Shown here: piece by piece, positions 8,166-17,547 of the stretch
Layout of the letters: each line of letters opens with the position of its first letter
Position numbering within the stretch: the first letter of the stretch is position 1
Assembly (NCBI GenBank): GCA_025963735.1
Contig: JAOQAF010000131.1
Location: forward strand, 1 to 39,554
Reading direction: 5' to 3'
From: Bacteroidota bacterium
GTDB taxonomy: Bacteria; Bacteroidota; Bacteroidia; B-17B0; Aurantibacillaceae
DNA: 39,554 nt
Notes under the pieces: model-generated
Told to the model about the DNA's origin: nothing
The model's input: the letters and a program-made list of their open reading frames with translations, nothing else
Database searches by the model: none
Program-made: the position numbers and the translations under genes

Positions 8166-10106
8166 TTAAACAGTTTTTTCTACCCAGTCACCGTTTTCTT
8201 TTATAAGATTCACAAGTTCGTCAACGGCGGTTTCGCTGGTCACGTTTTTCTTTACCACTTCCTTGCCTTTGTACAAGCTAATTTTGCCCGGACCAGTGCC
8301 TACATAACCGTAATCAGCATCAGCCATTTCTCCCGGGCCATTTACAATACATCCCATGATACCAATCTTAATGCCTTTTAAATGATAGGTACGCTCTCTT
8401 ATTTTTTGAGTGGTCTCCTGAAGATCAAACAATGTTCGTCCGCAGCTGGGACAGCTAATGTATTCTGTTTTGCTGATGCGTGTGCGGGTGGCCTGCAATA
8501 TGCCGAAGGCAGTTGAATTACACACCTGTGGGTTCACGCAGTCTTTTTGTTTGATCCAAATGCCATCACCAAAACCATCAAGCAACAAACCGCCTAAATC
8601 AGTGCTGCTGTACAACTGAAATTGCTCTTCGTTCAAATTCGCATAATTACATTTTATTATGAAAGGAAGCGCGCACTGGTTAACAGATAGCTCCACGGCC
8701 ATTCGCCTGAGTTCCGGCATGGTGTGTGTGTTAAATGAATCCAACACAAGGCAAACGTTAGTTTCTTTTTTTATTTTATCTATAAATTCTTTGGTAAGTA
8801 CGTTAATATCAACGGCAACAAAATTTAAAAGTTGCGATCTAGCTTCCGATAAAAAATATTCTTCTCCACAAAACAATGGATAACTCCTTTCCTTATTTTT
8901 ATTTTTCAGCCACAATTCCGAATTATATATCAGTCCTAATGTCCCCGGAATTTCAAAACTAATTTCTTTGTCTCCTAAAAATAAATAATCTACTGCCATT
9001 TCTGTCAGATTCCATTTATCCAATGGTACAGAATAATTATAACCTACAGGGAAAAGGCTCGCCGGGCTAATCTCACTCTTCATGCTGTAATCGGCAACCA
9101 CCCGCGGAACGTTAGATTTTCCAAGATTTATTATGTCGTGACTTTGATATCTTGAATATTCAAAAGGGTTGTAAGGAAGATCAAAATTAACCGGGTTAAT
9201 AATGGAGTGATCTTTTCGTTTCGCATAACGATCCGCAAGCATTTTTGCAACCGGAATTTCGTATTCGGGCTCTTCGGTTAATGAAACGCGGATGGTATCG
9301 CCCAAACCATCTTCTAAAAGTGTTCCTATTCCTACCGCTGATTTAATTCTTCCGTCTTCGCCATCTCCTGCCTCTGTTACCCCAAGGTGCAATGGATAAT
9401 TGCGGTTGGTTTCAATCATCTTTGCCACAAGCAACCGGTACGCCTGTACCATTACCTGGGTGTTACTCGCCTTCATTGAAATTACAATGTTGTAATAATT
9501 ATTGTCTTCACATATCCGCAGAAACTCCAGGGCGCTTTCAACCATGCCTAACGGTGTGTCGCCGTAACGGCTCAGAATCCTGTCACTCAGCGACCCATGG
9601 TTAGTGCCAATACGCATGGCGGTGCCATACTCTTTACAAATTTTTACCAAAGGTGTAAACCGCGTGCGGATCCTTTCAAGTTCGGATTCATACGCGGCAT
9701 CGGTATAATCTATAGTTTCAAATTTTTTCTTATCGGCATAGTTGCCGGGATTAACTCTCACCTTTTCAATAACTCTTGCTGCAAATTCAGCGGCATTGGG
9801 AGTAAAATGGATGTCGGCACAAATTGGCGTATTGTAACCACGCGACTTCAGTTCTTTTTTAATGAGCTCAAGGTTTTTCGCGTCGTTTAAACTTGGCGCG
9901 GTTATACGCACGAGTTCACAGCCTGCCTCGATCATTCGAATACTTTGTTCCACTGTAGCTTTTGTATCCATGGTATCGGTAGTGGTCATACTCTGAATGC
10001 GAATGGGATTTTCAGCGCCCATTTTCAAACTGCCAATGGTTACTTCGCGGGTTATAAACCTTGAATAGCCGGTTAAACTATTGCAGTATTTTAAAGAATT
10101 ACTCAT
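8166..10106 (-). CDS. ispG: 4-hydroxy-3-methylbut-2-enyl-diphosphate synthase, long form
   Basis: IspG (GcpE) reduces methylerythritol cyclodiphosphate to HMBPP in the MEP isoprenoid pathway. The N-terminal TIM barrel shows IRIQSMTTTDTMDT, RVNPGNYADK and MRIGTNHGSLSDRI. The C-terminal 4Fe-4S part has cysteines in YISCPSCGRTLFDLQ and GIMGCIVNGPGEMADADYG. At 646 residues it is far longer than the roughly 370-residue E. coli enzyme. The extra domain between barrel and cluster domain (about residues 270-530) is the plant/Bacteroidota/Chlamydiae-type insertion. The polyprenyl synthase at 22727-23710 would use the products of this pathway. Confidence 0.97.
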   Translation of the reverse strand: MSNSLKYCNSLTGYSRFITREVTIGSLKMGAENPIRIQSMTTTDTMDTKATVEQSIRMIEAGCELVRITAPSLNDAKNLELIKKELKSRGYNTPICADIHFTPNAAEFAARVIEKVRVNPGNYADKKKFETIDYTDAAYESELERIRTRFTPLVKICKEYGTAMRIGTNHGSLSDRILSRYGDTPLGMVESALEFLRICEDNNYYNIVISMKASNTQVMVQAYRLLVAKMIETNRNYPLHLGVTEAGDGEDGRIKSAVGIGTLLEDGLGDTIRVSLTEEPEYEIPVAKMLADRYAKRKDHSIINPVNFDLPYNPFEYSRYQSHDIINLGKSNVPRVVADYSMKSEISPASLFPVGYNYSVPLDKWNLTEMAVDYLFLGDKEISFEIPGTLGLIYNSELWLKNKNKERSYPLFCGEEYFLSEARSQLLNFVAVDINVLTKEFIDKIKKETNVCLVLDSFNTHTMPELRRMAVELSVNQCALPFIIKCNYANLNEEQFQLYSSTDLGGLLLDGFGDGIWIKQKDCVNPQVCNSTAFGILQATRTRISKTEYISCPSCGRTLFDLQETTQKIRERTYHLKGIKIGIMGCIVNGPGEMADADYGYVGTGPGKISLYKGKEVVKKNVTSETAVDELVNLIKENGDWVEKTV

Positions 10107-10214
10107 GATTAAATCGAGGTAAAGGTACCGAATTTATGTGGGAGAACTGGTATATCAGACTTCTGTTTTTATAACATTAACAAAGCAAAAAAGATAATTT
10201 CTCCAATTAAAAAA

Positions 10215-13178
10215 TTATTTAATTTCAATTTCATCAATAAAAATAAAAGCTCCGTCGCCCTTTCCTTGATGCCACTCAGGAAGCTGGCCAAAATTTTTCG
10301 CTATAATTTTTATATAACGAACGTTTTCGCTTTTTAATTGTGTAACAAATCTCTGAAGCTGGATAGTGTAATCTTTAGGATTTATTTTGTTTTTTATAAT
10401 CTGCAGGAGTTTAAAATTTTTATTGTCGGACGAAAAATAGATAGCCACCTGTTTAGGGAAAATTATCCAGGAACGTGTATCCTGCAAAAAATTTATTGAT
10501 ACAGAATTTATTTTTTTTGGACGGCGGAGGTCTACGGTACATTCAAAATCTGTATACTGATATCCCTGCCAGTCGCCTTTACGCCAGTTAACATCTCCAT
10601 AAATGCCATCTATAATACCATCATCGCCGCCAGCCGTATATTGTTTGTTGTAGGGTGAACTGATTGAAATTTTCCAATCATTTGGCTTTTTAAAAAAATA
10701 CGCGGATGTAGTTTTACTGCTGTCGACTTCAAAATAAGTTTTTGCCTTAATTAAATAGTTATTCTCAATTGAAATGGGACCATTGTATAAAGAAGAATGT
10801 TTTGTCGGTTCATTGCCATCAAGTGTATAAACGGTTTTATATTTCTCGGAAGCAATAATACTGACTTTTTGTTCTGCGAAAAAGGATTTTGAAGGTGCTG
10901 AAATTACGGGCGCGGTAATGATAAGATTCGCTGTTACTTCTGTGTGGGGCCTGTCCGATCCTTTTTTTCCAAACCAGTTAACGGTATCTGATAACGCTTG
11001 AAAGGAAAAGGTCATGGTTCCGCCATTGCTGATTTCAGTATAATTAATAAAGGATTGAAGGCTTGTTTTATTATTAAGTTCGATTGATTTAATATATGGT
11101 GCCGGCTCTGTATTAAAATATTTGGAGATAGCAAAAATAGTCCCGTTTTCAAGATTCATTTCGCATCTGTCAAACTGTGGCTTGCCAATTATGTATTCTG
11201 CGTCGGCAGGACATACCGGATAAAAGCCAAGAGAACTGAAAATATACCAGGCGCTCATCTGTCCGCAATCTTCATTTCCTATTAAACCGTCCGGACAATT
11301 CTTATAAAAGTTTTTTATTATGTAATCCACCTTGTCCTGAGTTTTGTCCGGCCGGCCGATAAAGGTGTAAAGATAAGCCATGTGATGGCTGGGTTCATTG
11401 CCGTGCGCGTACTGTCCTATTAGGCCTGTGAGGTCGCCTTGTGTGCGTCCTGAGGTTTGATCGCCTGTAAGAAAAAGACTATCCAGATGTTGTTCAAATT
11501 TTTTCGTGCCTCCATTTAATGTAATAAGTGTACGAATGTCATGTGGAACATAAAATGAATATTGCCAGCTGTTGCCCTCCGTATAATAATTGTTTACTTC
11601 TTTGGGGTCGAATGGTGAAAGCCAACCACCATTTTTTCTTGGCCTCATGAAATATATTGAAGTGTCAAAAACGTTCTTATAAGATTGTGCTCTTTTTATG
11701 AAGGTGGCAAAATCCTCCGGCTTGTGCAATCGACGCATTATCTGTGCGATGCACCAGTCGTCGTATGAGTATTCCAGGGTTCGCGAAACGCTTTCGGCTT
11801 CATCGTCGGCGCTCACATACCCGTTTTGAATATAAGCCGGAATGCCAAATCCACTGTATGTAGCGGCGGCTTTTACTGCGTCATATATAAGGCTTGTATC
11901 AATTCCCTTTACATTTTTTGTCAGGGCATCGGCAATTACTGAAACAGAATGATAACCGATCATACAATCTGTTTCGTTTGATGAAAGTTCCCAAACAGGT
12001 AAACGGTTGCTTTCTTTATACTGATGTAAAAAAGTATTTATAAAGTCGGAAGTTCTTTGCCTCTCAATTATTGTAAATAAAGGATGAAGGGCCCTGTATG
12101 TATCCCACAAAGAAAAAACAGAATAATTTGTAAAGCCTTTAGCAATGTGAATTTGATTGTCGCGCCCACGGTATTTGTTATCCGCATCCATGTTCAGTGA
12201 TGGATGAATGCAGCAATGGTAAAGGGCAGTATAAAAAGTGGAAAGTTTATCTTTATTACTTTCGCTAATGGTGATTTTTTGTAGTTGTTGATTCCAGGCA
12301 GACTCTGCCTCTTTTTTATATTTTTCAAAGTCCCAATGTTCCGCTTCTTTATTAAGATTATTTAAAGCGCCTTCAATACTAACGCCTGAAATGGCCACCT
12401 TTACCATTAAAGGTTTGTTTTCAGTATTAAATTGAAAAATGGCAGCGTCAGCTTTTTTATTTTTTAAAGAATCATGTGGGGTTTCTTTTTTATTTTGATA
12501 ATAAATGATTTTTTTAAGTGGCTTGGAAAATTTTATAGCGAAATAACAGTGTTGTTCCCTGGCCCACGCTTCGCTGATACGATGTCCTGTTATTGTTACG
12601 CTGTCGGTTTGTTTTATATCCCCATTAAGAAGTTTATCGCGGTGAAGAAGATCTAAGACAACATTACCTTTGGAATTTTCAGGAAAGGTATATCTGTGAA
12701 TTCCTGCCCGGGCAGTCACGGTTAGTTCAACATTTATCTTTTCATCTTTAAGAAAAACCTCGTAAAAACCGGCGGTTGCTTTTTCTTTATCGTGTGAAAA
12801 TTTAGAAGAGTATTTTTTATTATCCACTGATGGTTTGGTAGTCATTGGCATCAACATAACATCGCCCCAATCACTTACACCGGTGCCACTAAGGTGTGTG
12901 TGCGAAAAGCCATAAATTGTATTATCAGAATAATGATATCCGCTGCAACCATCCCAGCTTCCGTCTATTCGGGTGTCGGGACTTAACTGAACCATTCCAA
13001 AAGGAAGAACGGCACCGGGAAAAGTATGACCATGCCCACCCGTACCTATAAAAGGATTCACATGTTGACTAAGTTGCGCAGATAAGTTAACAGGTAAAAA
13101 AAAATGAAATAAAGTAACACAAAGAATGTTTCTTGTAATTGCTGCTAGCCTTTGAATAATTCCGATGTGCTTTTCCAT
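10215..13178 (-). CDS. GH92 alpha-mannosidase with C-terminal accessory domains
   Basis: This 987-residue exported glycosidase has a signal peptide (about 1-35, ending NLSAQ). The family's first motif is NPFIGTGGHGHTFPGAVLPF at about 41-60. Other GH92 signatures are SLWDTYRALHPLFT, GNEPSHHMAYLYTF and GNEDCGQMSAWYIFSSLGF, the last with the acidic residues typical of the active site. GH92 enzymes are Ca-dependent exo-alpha-mannosidases acting on N-glycans and yeast mannan. After the catalytic core (about 1-745) comes a chitobiase-type beta domain (about 760-820, YTLDGNEPTKHSS). A discoidin-like carbohydrate-binding domain ends the protein (about 840-987). It lies 24 bases downstream of the sugar transporter gene and is presumably co-transcribed. 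Confidence 0.93.
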   Translation of the reverse strand: MEKHIGIIQRLAAITRNILCVTLFHFFLPVNLSAQLSQHVNPFIGTGGHGHTFPGAVLPFGMVQLSPDTRIDGSWDGCSGYHYSDNTIYGFSHTHLSGTGVSDWGDVMLMPMTTKPSVDNKKYSSKFSHDKEKATAGFYEVFLKDEKINVELTVTARAGIHRYTFPENSKGNVVLDLLHRDKLLNGDIKQTDSVTITGHRISEAWAREQHCYFAIKFSKPLKKIIYYQNKKETPHDSLKNKKADAAIFQFNTENKPLMVKVAISGVSIEGALNNLNKEAEHWDFEKYKKEAESAWNQQLQKITISESNKDKLSTFYTALYHCCIHPSLNMDADNKYRGRDNQIHIAKGFTNYSVFSLWDTYRALHPLFTIIERQRTSDFINTFLHQYKESNRLPVWELSSNETDCMIGYHSVSVIADALTKNVKGIDTSLIYDAVKAAATYSGFGIPAYIQNGYVSADDEAESVSRTLEYSYDDWCIAQIMRRLHKPEDFATFIKRAQSYKNVFDTSIYFMRPRKNGGWLSPFDPKEVNNYYTEGNSWQYSFYVPHDIRTLITLNGGTKKFEQHLDSLFLTGDQTSGRTQGDLTGLIGQYAHGNEPSHHMAYLYTFIGRPDKTQDKVDYIIKNFYKNCPDGLIGNEDCGQMSAWYIFSSLGFYPVCPADAEYIIGKPQFDRCEMNLENGTIFAISKYFNTEPAPYIKSIELNNKTSLQSFINYTEISNGGTMTFSFQALSDTVNWFGKKGSDRPHTEVTANLIITAPVISAPSKSFFAEQKVSIIASEKYKTVYTLDGNEPTKHSSLYNGPISIENNYLIKAKTYFEVDSSKTTSAYFFKKPNDWKISISSPYNKQYTAGGDDGIIDGIYGDVNWRKGDWQGYQYTDFECTVDLRRPKKINSVSINFLQDTRSWIIFPKQVAIYFSSDNKNFKLLQIIKNKINPKDYTIQLQRFVTQLKSENVRYIKIIAKNFGQLPEWHQGKGDGAFIFIDEIEIK

Positions 13179-13202
13179 CGGATTATATTTTAAAGTTGCT
13201 CA

Positions 13203-14630
13203 TTAATGAGGTGTCACCTGGGTTACATCAAAATCAATTCCCTGTTGTTTTAGAATAGAAGCGGCTTTCCATCCATAAAATGCCAGGTAAAGAAAGCAAG
13301 CAACGCCTACAATATAACTCCATTGAATGCCAAGTAAATGATCACCGGCTAACCATCCCTGAAGCAGACTGATAAATCCTCCGCCCATTATCATCATAAT
13401 CAAATAACTTGACCCCTGGTTGGTATACTTCCCTAAACCGGAAATAGCCAGTGTAAAAATACAGGGCCATAACGTAGAGCAGAATAAACCCACGCTGATA
13501 AAGGCATACACGCTTATCATTTTATCTGAAAGAATACCAATCATTAAAGCGGTGATGCCCATCAACGAAAAAATCAATAATTGACGTGCCGGATTTCCTT
13601 TACTTAAAATGTCGCCAGTAATCATGGCAACAATTACAAAGGCGTATAAATAAAAAGGAGTAAGGTCGTTACCAGCGAGTGTGTTCACGAATAAAAAAAC
13701 GCCGAAAGCAAGATATGGCATTATGAATCTCATTAAGGGTTTGATGCCTTGCTTAAGGTTGAAAGCCCCAACGGCACCTGTCCACCTACCTATCATTAAG
13801 CTTGCCCAGAACAATGAAACATAAGGCGCGACGTTATTTGTAGAGGTGTTTAAGTGCTGTTTCATAAACTCAGGAAGGTTGGAAGCTGTGGACACTTCAA
13901 CGCCTACATATAAAAAAATGGCAATCATACCCATCACTAACTGAGGATAAGCGAGCGCATTTTTTCGTGGTGAAGAACCGGTTGTTATAATTTCTTCCTT
14001 GTGCTCTATCTTATTTGGAAGCGAAGAGAATTTAAACAGAAATGCTACAACAATGAATGCCGCTCCTAAAATAAGATATGGAATTTTTACAGATTCTATA
14101 TTATCTAATTTAGCGCCATTTGCTATTGAACCAAAAATAGCGAAGCTCACAAGTACCGGTCCAATGGTGGTTCCCAGATTGTTAATGCCGCCTGCCAAAC
14201 TTAAACGTTGTGAACCAAACCTGGCATCGCCCATTGTTATTGCAAGGGGATTAGCGGCCGTTTGCTGAAGCGAAAAGCCAAGGCCTACAATGAATAAACC
14301 CGTAATCATTAATCCAAAAGAAGAAGTTTGCGCCGCCGGATAAAATAAAAGTGTTCCGCATGCAGAAATAACCAATCCCAAAGCAATGCCATTTTTATAT
14401 CCTATTTTATTTAAAATGTCACTGCCGTTAATTTTAGATAACATTACATAAATAATAGAACCAACTGTATAAGCTACGTAAAAGGCAAAAGAGATCATCT
14501 GGCTCTGCCACTGTTCAAGGTTCAGCTTCTCTTTAAATACAGGGATAAGAATGTCATTGCTGGCTGCCACAAAGCCCCAGAAGAAAAAAACTGAAATAAG
14601 TATCAAAAAAGAAGAGCTTGATTTTTGCAT
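13203..14630 (-). CDS. FucP-type sugar MFS transporter
   Basis: This 475-residue inner-membrane protein has about 12 hydrophobic helices. FFFWGFVAASNDILIP near the N-terminus is the mark of the FucP/glucose-galactose branch of the major facilitator superfamily, which are sugar-proton symporters. QQTAANPLAITMG in the N-terminal half and a C-terminal half starting near YPQLVMGMIAIFLYVGVEV agree with this. It is the first gene of a two-gene minus-strand unit with the GH92 mannosidase. Mannose or a related sugar released by that enzyme is therefore the likely substrate. The substrate is inferred from context only. Confidence 0.9.
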   Translation of the reverse strand: MQKSSSSFLILISVFFFWGFVAASNDILIPVFKEKLNLEQWQSQMISFAFYVAYTVGSIIYVMLSKINGSDILNKIGYKNGIALGLVISACGTLLFYPAAQTSSFGLMITGLFIVGLGFSLQQTAANPLAITMGDARFGSQRLSLAGGINNLGTTIGPVLVSFAIFGSIANGAKLDNIESVKIPYLILGAAFIVVAFLFKFSSLPNKIEHKEEIITTGSSPRKNALAYPQLVMGMIAIFLYVGVEVSTASNLPEFMKQHLNTSTNNVAPYVSLFWASLMIGRWTGAVGAFNLKQGIKPLMRFIMPYLAFGVFLFVNTLAGNDLTPFYLYAFVIVAMITGDILSKGNPARQLLIFSLMGITALMIGILSDKMISVYAFISVGLFCSTLWPCIFTLAISGLGKYTNQGSSYLIMMIMGGGFISLLQGWLAGDHLLGIQWSYIVGVACFLYLAFYGWKAASILKQQGIDFDVTQVTPH

Positions 14631-14764
14631 GAAAAATAATTTACTCTAAAGTATTGCTTTTGCAACCTAATAAAGTTTAACCGCCAATAAGTTTTTAACA
14701 TAGTAATCACGATATTTCCTTAGGAAGATTTTTAAAGTAAAAATAATTAGACTTAATTTTAACC

Positions 14765-15640
14765 ATGGAATTATTATGCCCGAAAAACTGGACCGATTAC
14801 GAACTGTTGGATTGCGGTGAATTTGAGAAGATGGAGCGGTTTGGAAAATATATTACCATAAGGCCCGAACCGCAAGCAGTGTGGCCAAAGATATATTCTT
14901 CCACGGATTGGGAAAAAGAAGCCCATGTTAAGTTTGTTCCAAAGTCGAGTTCAAGCGGCGACTGGAAAAAATTAAAGCAGATGCCTGAACAATGGGACAT
15001 TAATTATAAACTTGGTGACAAAAATTTAGTGTTCAGGTTAGGGCTTACATCATTTAAACATGTGGGTGTTTTTCCGGAGCAAGCAGTTAACTGGGATAAA
15101 ATATATTCTTTTTTAAACTCAAAAAATAACGTTAAATTTTTAAATCTGTTCGCCTATACCGGTGGGGCAAGTTTAGCTGCCAGGGCTGCGGGGGCTGATG
15201 TAACGCATGTGGATAGTATCAAGCAGGTTGTTACATGGGCCAATGAAAATATGCAGAAAAGTAATCTCGACAACATACGATGGATGATTGACGATGCACT
15301 TAAATTTGTAAAAAAGGAAGTGCGACGCGGAAATTTATATGATGGAATTATTTTAGACCCGCCTGCTTTTGGACATGGACCGAATGGCGAAAAATGGCAA
15401 CTGGAAGATAATATTTCAGAAATGATTCAAAGTGTGCTGCAGATACTAAATCCCAAACAACATTTGCTAATTCTGAATGCATACTCGCTTGGCTTTTCGG
15501 CACTCGTACCTGAAAATCTTTTAAAACCCTTTGCCACAAAAAACAAAAGTGAACTAAAAGTTGGGGAATTGTTTTTACCTGCTAAAAGCGGAATTAAGCT
15601 TCCACTCGGTGTTTGGGGAAGCCTGAACAAATCAGTTTAA
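14765..15640 (+). CDS. Class I SAM-dependent methyltransferase, RlmI/RlmK-like
   Basis: This 291-residue Rossmann-fold methyltransferase belongs to the rRNA cytosine-C5-type group. Motif I is in FLNLFAYTGGASLAARAAG, and the motif II acidic residue is in THVDSIKQVV. DDALKFVKKEVRRG and the catalytic-loop motif ILDPPAFGHGP follow. The N-terminal 90 residues are a small beta domain rather than a PUA domain, as in the shorter family members. 23S rRNA is the likely but unproven substrate. The stop TAA shares three of its four bases (TTAA, 15637-15640) with the stop of the convergent gene. Confidence 0.88.
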   Translation: MELLCPKNWTDYELLDCGEFEKMERFGKYITIRPEPQAVWPKIYSSTDWEKEAHVKFVPKSSSSGDWKKLKQMPEQWDINYKLGDKNLVFRLGLTSFKHVGVFPEQAVNWDKIYSFLNSKNNVKFLNLFAYTGGASLAARAAGADVTHVDSIKQVVTWANENMQKSNLDNIRWMIDDALKFVKKEVRRGNLYDGIILDPPAFGHGPNGEKWQLEDNISEMIQSVLQILNPKQHLLILNAYSLGFSALVPENLLKPFATKNKSELKVGELFLPAKSGIKLPLGVWGSLNKSV

Positions 15641-16860
15641 GGTCTGTATTCTAATTTAAATTCAGATAAAAGTTTTGTATTGGGCTGAATGTAAAAATTA
15701 AATTTAGATAAAGATTTAAGAACCTTACTTACCTTGTTTTTTTCCTTTGTGGTAAGATCATAAGCATTAAGAAATTTTACATTTACAACCTGCTTTTTTT
15801 CGTCGACATTTAAAACAACATCAAACTTTTTATTAACCTGTTCCGCTAAAAGTTTTTCGCGAACATCTTTTATCAAATCGGTTTCACCACCAACATAATA
15901 ACAGGAATTAGCAGGCGAATTGTATTTTTCTGTTTTTTCAAGTTCAGGGGAAGATGGGGCAGATTTATTATCGGAAGAAACCATTGGAATATTGTTGGCT
16001 GTCCCAGCTTCAGTATGAGCGCTTTTAAATACGGGCTGGCTACCCCCTGTATTATGGCTGGCTAATTTGTTTTCGTCTTTTAAATTATCATCATACGGAT
16101 TTTCTTTGCGTTTTTCTTTTCCATCTTTAACAGCGGATTTTTTTGTTACTTCTTTATCGTATGCTTTTGATTCACTTACCTGGTCAGCAACAGGTTCTTT
16201 TGCGTTTACCGATTCGTCGTTAATGTGACCTTCGGAATTTTTGGTGCTAATATTAACATTATCCAAATTCGCATCCTTCAACCCTTGTTGATTTACTTCG
16301 GTAACAGGTTTAAAATCCTTATCATCTCTTTTATCAAAGGCTATACTGTTTTCATTTGTGCGTTTCGGATTTTGAGCTGGCATTATAACAGAGCGTGGAG
16401 AAAGCACGGCGCGTTTTTTTCCGGGGCTGTTATCCTCTTCGGTATTTTGTTGCCTGCTTTTTGGTTGTTCTGCGGCGGCAACCGGGGTAGGCTTTTCGGT
16501 GGGCACGCTGATTTCCTTTTCCTCTTCCAGATTTTTTATTTCCCGGGCAGGAACCAGCGCTACGTCTTTTTGATTAATGGATTGATTATTTAAAATAAAA
16601 TAAATGCTTAGTCCAATTACTAAAAATAATCCTGCAGCCGCAAACCAATATACTTTTGGGTTGTTTTTTTTATCTGTAAAGACTTCTTCACTTATTCGTT
16701 TGTCGAGTGTGCCTTTCAATGACATGGCTTCTTCTTCAGAATGAAGCAATGCAAACCCTTCTAATGCCTCACGATCAAAGTCGTCAAGGTCAGCAGACTT
16801 TTTTGTCATGTTTTGTTTCAGAAGTTCTTCTAAATTTTTATTATGTAGCCGGTCGTTCAT
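15637..16860 (-). CDS. Probable membrane anti-sigma factor with TonB_C-like end
   Basis: This 407-residue protein overlaps the sigma-factor gene by 20 bases, a layout typical of sigma/anti-sigma pairs. The cytosolic part (1-70) is acidic and helical and has no zinc-binding HxxxCxxC motif. One TM lies at about 71-90 (YWFAAAGLFLVIGLSIYFIL). A long low-complexity Lys/Glu/Asn/Pro region fills about 95-315 and looks like a periplasmic tether. The last 89 residues start CYYVGGETDLIKDV and continue FDVVLNVDEKKQVVNVKF. That pattern resembles a divergent TonB C-terminal domain, whose Bacteroidota form often begins with GGE. The anti-sigma role is inferred from position and topology; the TonB resemblance is a reading by eye. 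Confidence 0.65.
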   Translation of the reverse strand: MNDRLHNKNLEELLKQNMTKKSADLDDFDREALEGFALLHSEEEAMSLKGTLDKRISEEVFTDKKNNPKVYWFAAAGLFLVIGLSIYFILNNQSINQKDVALVPAREIKNLEEEKEISVPTEKPTPVAAAEQPKSRQQNTEEDNSPGKKRAVLSPRSVIMPAQNPKRTNENSIAFDKRDDKDFKPVTEVNQQGLKDANLDNVNISTKNSEGHINDESVNAKEPVADQVSESKAYDKEVTKKSAVKDGKEKRKENPYDDNLKDENKLASHNTGGSQPVFKSAHTEAGTANNIPMVSSDNKSAPSSPELEKTEKYNSPANSCYYVGGETDLIKDVREKLLAEQVNKKFDVVLNVDEKKQVVNVKFLNAYDLTTKEKNKVSKVLKSLSKFNFYIQPNTKLLSEFKLEYRP

Positions 16861-17428
16861 TAACTAATGCTTCCATTTTTAATTTTAAATTGCGTTTACC
16901 GTTTTGAATATGACTTTTTACTTCATTGTTCGAGTAGCCGGTAAGCTCAATTATTTCGTTGTATGATTTATTTTTCAAGTAAAACAGTTCAATGCATTTT
17001 TTTTGTTCCAGGTTGAGCGCTTCCAAAGCCTTTTCCATGAGCGTTATCTGGTTTTCTTTCTCTTGAAGATGCTCGGGAGTCGAAAAATCCATAATTAAAT
17101 GCACATTATCTTTTAATTCAAGCTCTTTTTTTAACGTGCTTTGGCGTTTACGCAGTTCCATCAGGCAAAAATTCTTACTATACACATAAAGCCAGCTTTT
17201 AAAAAACTGAATTTTGTGCCGGGTAAGATCCTTAAGCAGTGAGGTGAAAATCTGAATAACGGCATCCTGGGCTTCATCTTTGTTTTTTAAATACTTAATA
17301 CATAAACCTAAAACAAGGTGGCCATACCGCTCATATAACAAGCCTACAAAAGAGTTGTCACCCGTTTGTAAAAATGTGTTAATCAGTTCAGTGTCTGTAT
17401 AATCCTTGTATTTTGAATTAACGAGCAA
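16841..17428 (-). CDS. ECF-type RNA polymerase sigma factor
   Basis: This 195-residue protein has sigma region 2 at about 25-95 (LLYERYGHLVLGLCIKYLKN, DEAQDAVIQIFTSLL, WLYVYSKNFCLMELRKR). Region 4 is at about 130-185 (LNLEQKKCIELFYLKNKSYN and GYSNNEVKSHIQNGKRNLK). Region 3 is absent, as in group 4 sigma factors. It should direct RNA polymerase to a small set of promoters, often including its own. The only upstream in-frame start codon is TTG at 17428; no ATG occurs before residue 131, inside region 2-4, so a rare start seems real. It is the first gene of a pair with the overlapping membrane protein and diverges from the YfiR-like operon. Confidence 0.9.
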   Translation of the reverse strand: MLVNSKYKDYTDTELINTFLQTGDNSFVGLLYERYGHLVLGLCIKYLKNKDEAQDAVIQIFTSLLKDLTRHKIQFFKSWLYVYSKNFCLMELRKRQSTLKKELELKDNVHLIMDFSTPEHLQEKENQITLMEKALEALNLEQKKCIELFYLKNKSYNEIIELTGYSNNEVKSHIQNGKRNLKLKMEALVNERPAT

Positions 17429-17487
17429 TTCGCGGTATTTTAGTGCTAATTTACCAAAAACTATAATAGCTATTTAAAAGCAAATAC

Positions 17488-17495
17488 TATATTTG
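17488..17495 (+). promoter_or_regulatory. Bacteroidota -7 element TATATTTG upstream of the YfiR-like gene
   Basis: TATATTTG matches the TAnnTTTG consensus exactly and lies in the 119-base divergent region between the sigma-factor gene and the YfiR-like gene. It predicts transcription starting near 17500, just before AAGGAAAA (17503-17510). No -33 TTG is seen at 19-21 bases, so another sigma factor or an activator may be involved. Confidence 0.4.
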
Positions 17496-17547
17496 TAAAC
17501 TAAGGAAAATTATTCTGTTTAAGGGATATAAATATCTGTTACTCTTT

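Noticed and set aside
8166-10106. IspG as an unusual gene fusion because of its length
   Set aside because: The 646-residue form with an inserted domain is the normal type in Bacteroidota, plants and Chlamydiae.
16225-16593. 122-residue plus-strand open frame inside the anti-sigma gene
   Set aside because: It lies opposite the low-complexity tether of the minus-strand gene, whose start overlap with the sigma gene shows it is the real coding strand.
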